Assembly (NCBI GenBank): GCA_964555285.1
Contig: CAZKRM010000047.1
Span: 1-23,225 of the forward strand
Length of the DNA: 23,225 nt
Direction of reading: 5' to 3'
Source: JBBIQV01 sp964555285
GTDB taxonomy: Bacteria > Nitrospirota > Nitrospiria > Nitrospirales > Nitrospiraceae
Part shown: positions 22,032 through 23,225 of the stretch, one piece after another
Numbering within the stretch: position 1 is the stretch's first letter
How the letters are laid out: each line of letters begins with the position of its first letter
Notes under the pieces: model-generated
What the model saw: the letters and a program-made list of their open reading frames with translations, nothing else
Told to the model about the DNA's origin: nothing
The model's database searches: none
Made by a program: the position numbers and the translations under genes

Positions 22032-22805
22032 ATGAAAATCGCAACGTTCAACGTGAATTCGCTCCGCAAACGGCTGCCGATCGTGCTGGATTGGCTTGCA
22101 CAGCAGAAGCCCGACGTGTTGTGTTTGCAAGAAACCAAAGTGCAGGACAGCGAGTTCCCGCTGTTGGGTCTGGCCCCCTCTGGTTATCACATCACGTTCC
22201 GTGGGATGAAATCGTACAACGGCGTGGCCGTCTTGAGCCGGAAGCAGCCGGAAGCGGTGTTTCATGGATTCGACGACGGCGGTGAATCGGAGGATGCCCG
22301 GCTGCTCAGAGTCGTCATCGACGGGATTCCCATCGTCAATACGTATGTGCCACAGGGCTTTGAAATCGATTCACCTAAGTATCAATACAAGCTGGGGTGG
22401 TATGACCGGCTGAGAAAGTATTTCGAGAAACATCTGTCTCCCGGCGAGCCGGCCATTTGGTGTGGCGACATGAATGTCGCGCCGCGTCCCATGGATGTGC
22501 ATAGTCCGGAACAGCACCTTAAGCATGTCTGTTATCACGAGGATGCGCGGAAGGCCTACCAGAGAACACTGGCCTGGGGATTTCAGGACGTGTTTGTGAA
22601 GCTCTATCCGGATCGGCGGCAATATACGTTTTGGGATTACCGGGCGCCTAGTTCATTAGAGGCGAATAAAGGCTGGCGCATCGATCATATTCTGGCGACG
22701 GCATCGTTGGCAGAGAAATGCGAGAGGGTTGACGTGGACGTCGAGCCGCGGCGAGCGAAAGACCCATCAGATCATACGTTTCTCTGGGCAGAGTTTTCGG
22801 TCTAA
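22032..22805 (+). CDS. xth: Exodeoxyribonuclease III
   Basis: A 257-aa member of the exonuclease III/AP endonuclease family, which cleaves at abasic sites and degrades DNA from 3' ends in base-excision repair. Catalytic residues are visible: N7 in FNVNSL, E34 in LCLQETK, Y105 in NTYVPQG, D146 and N148 in CGDMNVAP, and D247-H248 in PSDHTFLWAEF near the end. WRIDHIL near residue 214 is also characteristic. Length is typical. ATG 22032 is the only start that gives the full N-terminal strand. It is convergent with the Zn-ribbon gene, with a hairpin in between. Confidence 0.95.
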   Translation: MKIATFNVNSLRKRLPIVLDWLAQQKPDVLCLQETKVQDSEFPLLGLAPSGYHITFRGMKSYNGVAVLSRKQPEAVFHGFDDGGESEDARLLRVVIDGIPIVNTYVPQGFEIDSPKYQYKLGWYDRLRKYFEKHLSPGEPAIWCGDMNVAPRPMDVHSPEQHLKHVCYHEDARKAYQRTLAWGFQDVFVKLYPDRRQYTFWDYRAPSSLEANKGWRIDHILATASLAEKCERVDVDVEPRRAKDPSDHTFLWAEFSV

Positions 22806-22833
22806 CCACATGCGCGACGTCCACACCCGCCCG

Positions 22834-22869
22834 ATCCGGTAGCAGGGCAAGTCCTCCCTGCCGCCGGAT
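22834..22869. terminator. Hairpin between xth and the Zn-ribbon gene
   Basis: ATCCGG, TA, GCAGGG, eight-base loop, CCCTGC, CG, CCGGAT: two perfect 6-bp stems separated by a 2x2 internal loop. It sits between convergent stops (22805 and 22894) and has no T-run, so it could act in both directions. Confidence 0.5.
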
Positions 22870-22893
22870 GGGAGCAGATTAAGAGTTCGAGCC

Positions 22894-23064
22894 TCAAGCA
22901 GCCCGCATGAACGAGTCTTTTCTTGGTCGGCTGCTGAGCCGGTTTCGTTGTATCAAAGGATCCAAGACCAACCCGCAATTGATGCACCGATGGACAACGG
23001 ATTCTGGCGCAAGTTCCGGTCGCTGTTCTTCGATCATCAATCCTTTGCACTTTTGACAGTTCAT
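22894..23064 (-). CDS. Small Zn-ribbon protein (56 aa)
   Basis: A 56-aa protein with two knuckles: MNCQKCKGLMIEE (C3, C6) and VVHRCINCGLVLD (C27, C30), a minimal treble-clef or ribbon that probably binds one zinc ion. The tail is basic (QRNRLSSRPRKDSF). ATG 23064 is well supported by GGAGG eight bases upstream on the minus strand. Short proteins of this kind occur in Nitrospira and delta-proteobacterial genomes; their function is unknown to me, though the fold suggests nucleic-acid or protein contacts. A longer frame in the same region (22802-23116 minus) is a shadow. The upstream region carries an 11-bp direct repeat. Confidence 0.8.
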   Translation of the reverse strand: MNCQKCKGLMIEEQRPELAPESVVHRCINCGLVLDPLIQRNRLSSRPRKDSFMRAA

Positions 23065-23103
23065 CGATGTATCCTCCTCTTGCTCTTGATAACTCCGAGG
23101 GCG

Positions 23104-23183
23104 AGTGTCTAATCAACGTTCGGGGGGAAACGTAACACCCTCAGATTAATCCCGTGTTAACCGGTAGTTAAAAGTGTCTAATC
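23104..23183. repeat. 11-bp direct repeat, two copies 69 bp apart
   Basis: AGTGTCTAATC occurs at 23104-23114 and 23173-23183. Both copies lie upstream of the Zn-ribbon gene on the minus strand and upstream of whatever follows the window. Copies 69 bp apart could be operator sites. The final 160 bases are AT-richer than the rest of the window and contain no assignable gene; an ATG at 23195 starts an open frame that runs off the end. Confidence 0.4.
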
Positions 23184-23225
23184 TTTGGTTGAATATGCGC
23201 GACGATGTGGCATCGCTGTCGACGT

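Noticed and set aside
22802..23116. 104-codon minus-strand frame over the Zn-ribbon gene
   Set aside because: The 56-aa frame there has the ribosome-binding site and the CxxC pairs; the longer one has neither.

Overview
The window looks like a chromosomal segment of a GC-rich Gram-negative bacterium. Outer-membrane-type lipoproteins and TraT proteins, an exported MsrA, HDOD and PilZ signalling proteins, and a style of short Zn-ribbon and OB-fold-like genes suggest Nitrospira (Nitrospirota). That is an inference from gene style, not from a marker gene. I see no rRNA, tRNA, CRISPR array, transposase or integrase.

Layout. 118-1607: two overlapping traT-family genes. 1701-4498: a tldD/tldE (pmbA) pair joined by a 4-bp overlap. 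4720-8024: an unrecognised coiled-coil protein, a small OB-fold-like protein, a secreted TPR protein and a SLOG/TIGR00725 protein. 8168-8791: an exported MsrA. 8877-9245 (minus): a PilZ protein. 9528-10688: a class I/II aminotransferase. 10777-11247: a small lipoprotein. 11244-11505 (minus): a gutted 3-hydroxyisobutyrate-dehydrogenase-type gene behind cysQ (11527-12321). 12413-13468: corA, divergent from cysQ. 13505-15913 (minus): leuC, leuD and a small membrane protein as one operon. 16050-17806: a 70-aa Cys-rich protein, a MEKHLA protein, a CBS-pair protein and a DUF1653 protein. 17846-19308: the first 23 codons of a flavoprotein disulfide reductase, then a TPR lipoprotein, a two-helix membrane protein and a BamE-like lipoprotein. 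19338-20885 (minus): an HDOD-GAF protein, divergent from an MscS-type channel (20976-21803). 22032-22805: xth. 22894-23064 (minus): a 56-aa Zn-ribbon protein.

The genes are mostly housekeeping: leucine synthesis, PAP/phosphate turnover, Mg2+ transport, DNA repair, protein repair and peptide processing. They are interspersed with small envelope and signalling proteins. No defence or secretion system is evident.

The least ordinary observations are two gene relics that keep their start regions, one of which now carries the start codon of a TPR lipoprotein gene in another frame; several genes without a Shine-Dalgarno that have a -10-like hexamer 5-10 nt before the ATG; strong hairpins without a U-tract at operon ends; and a Zn-ribbon gene preceded by an 11-bp direct repeat.
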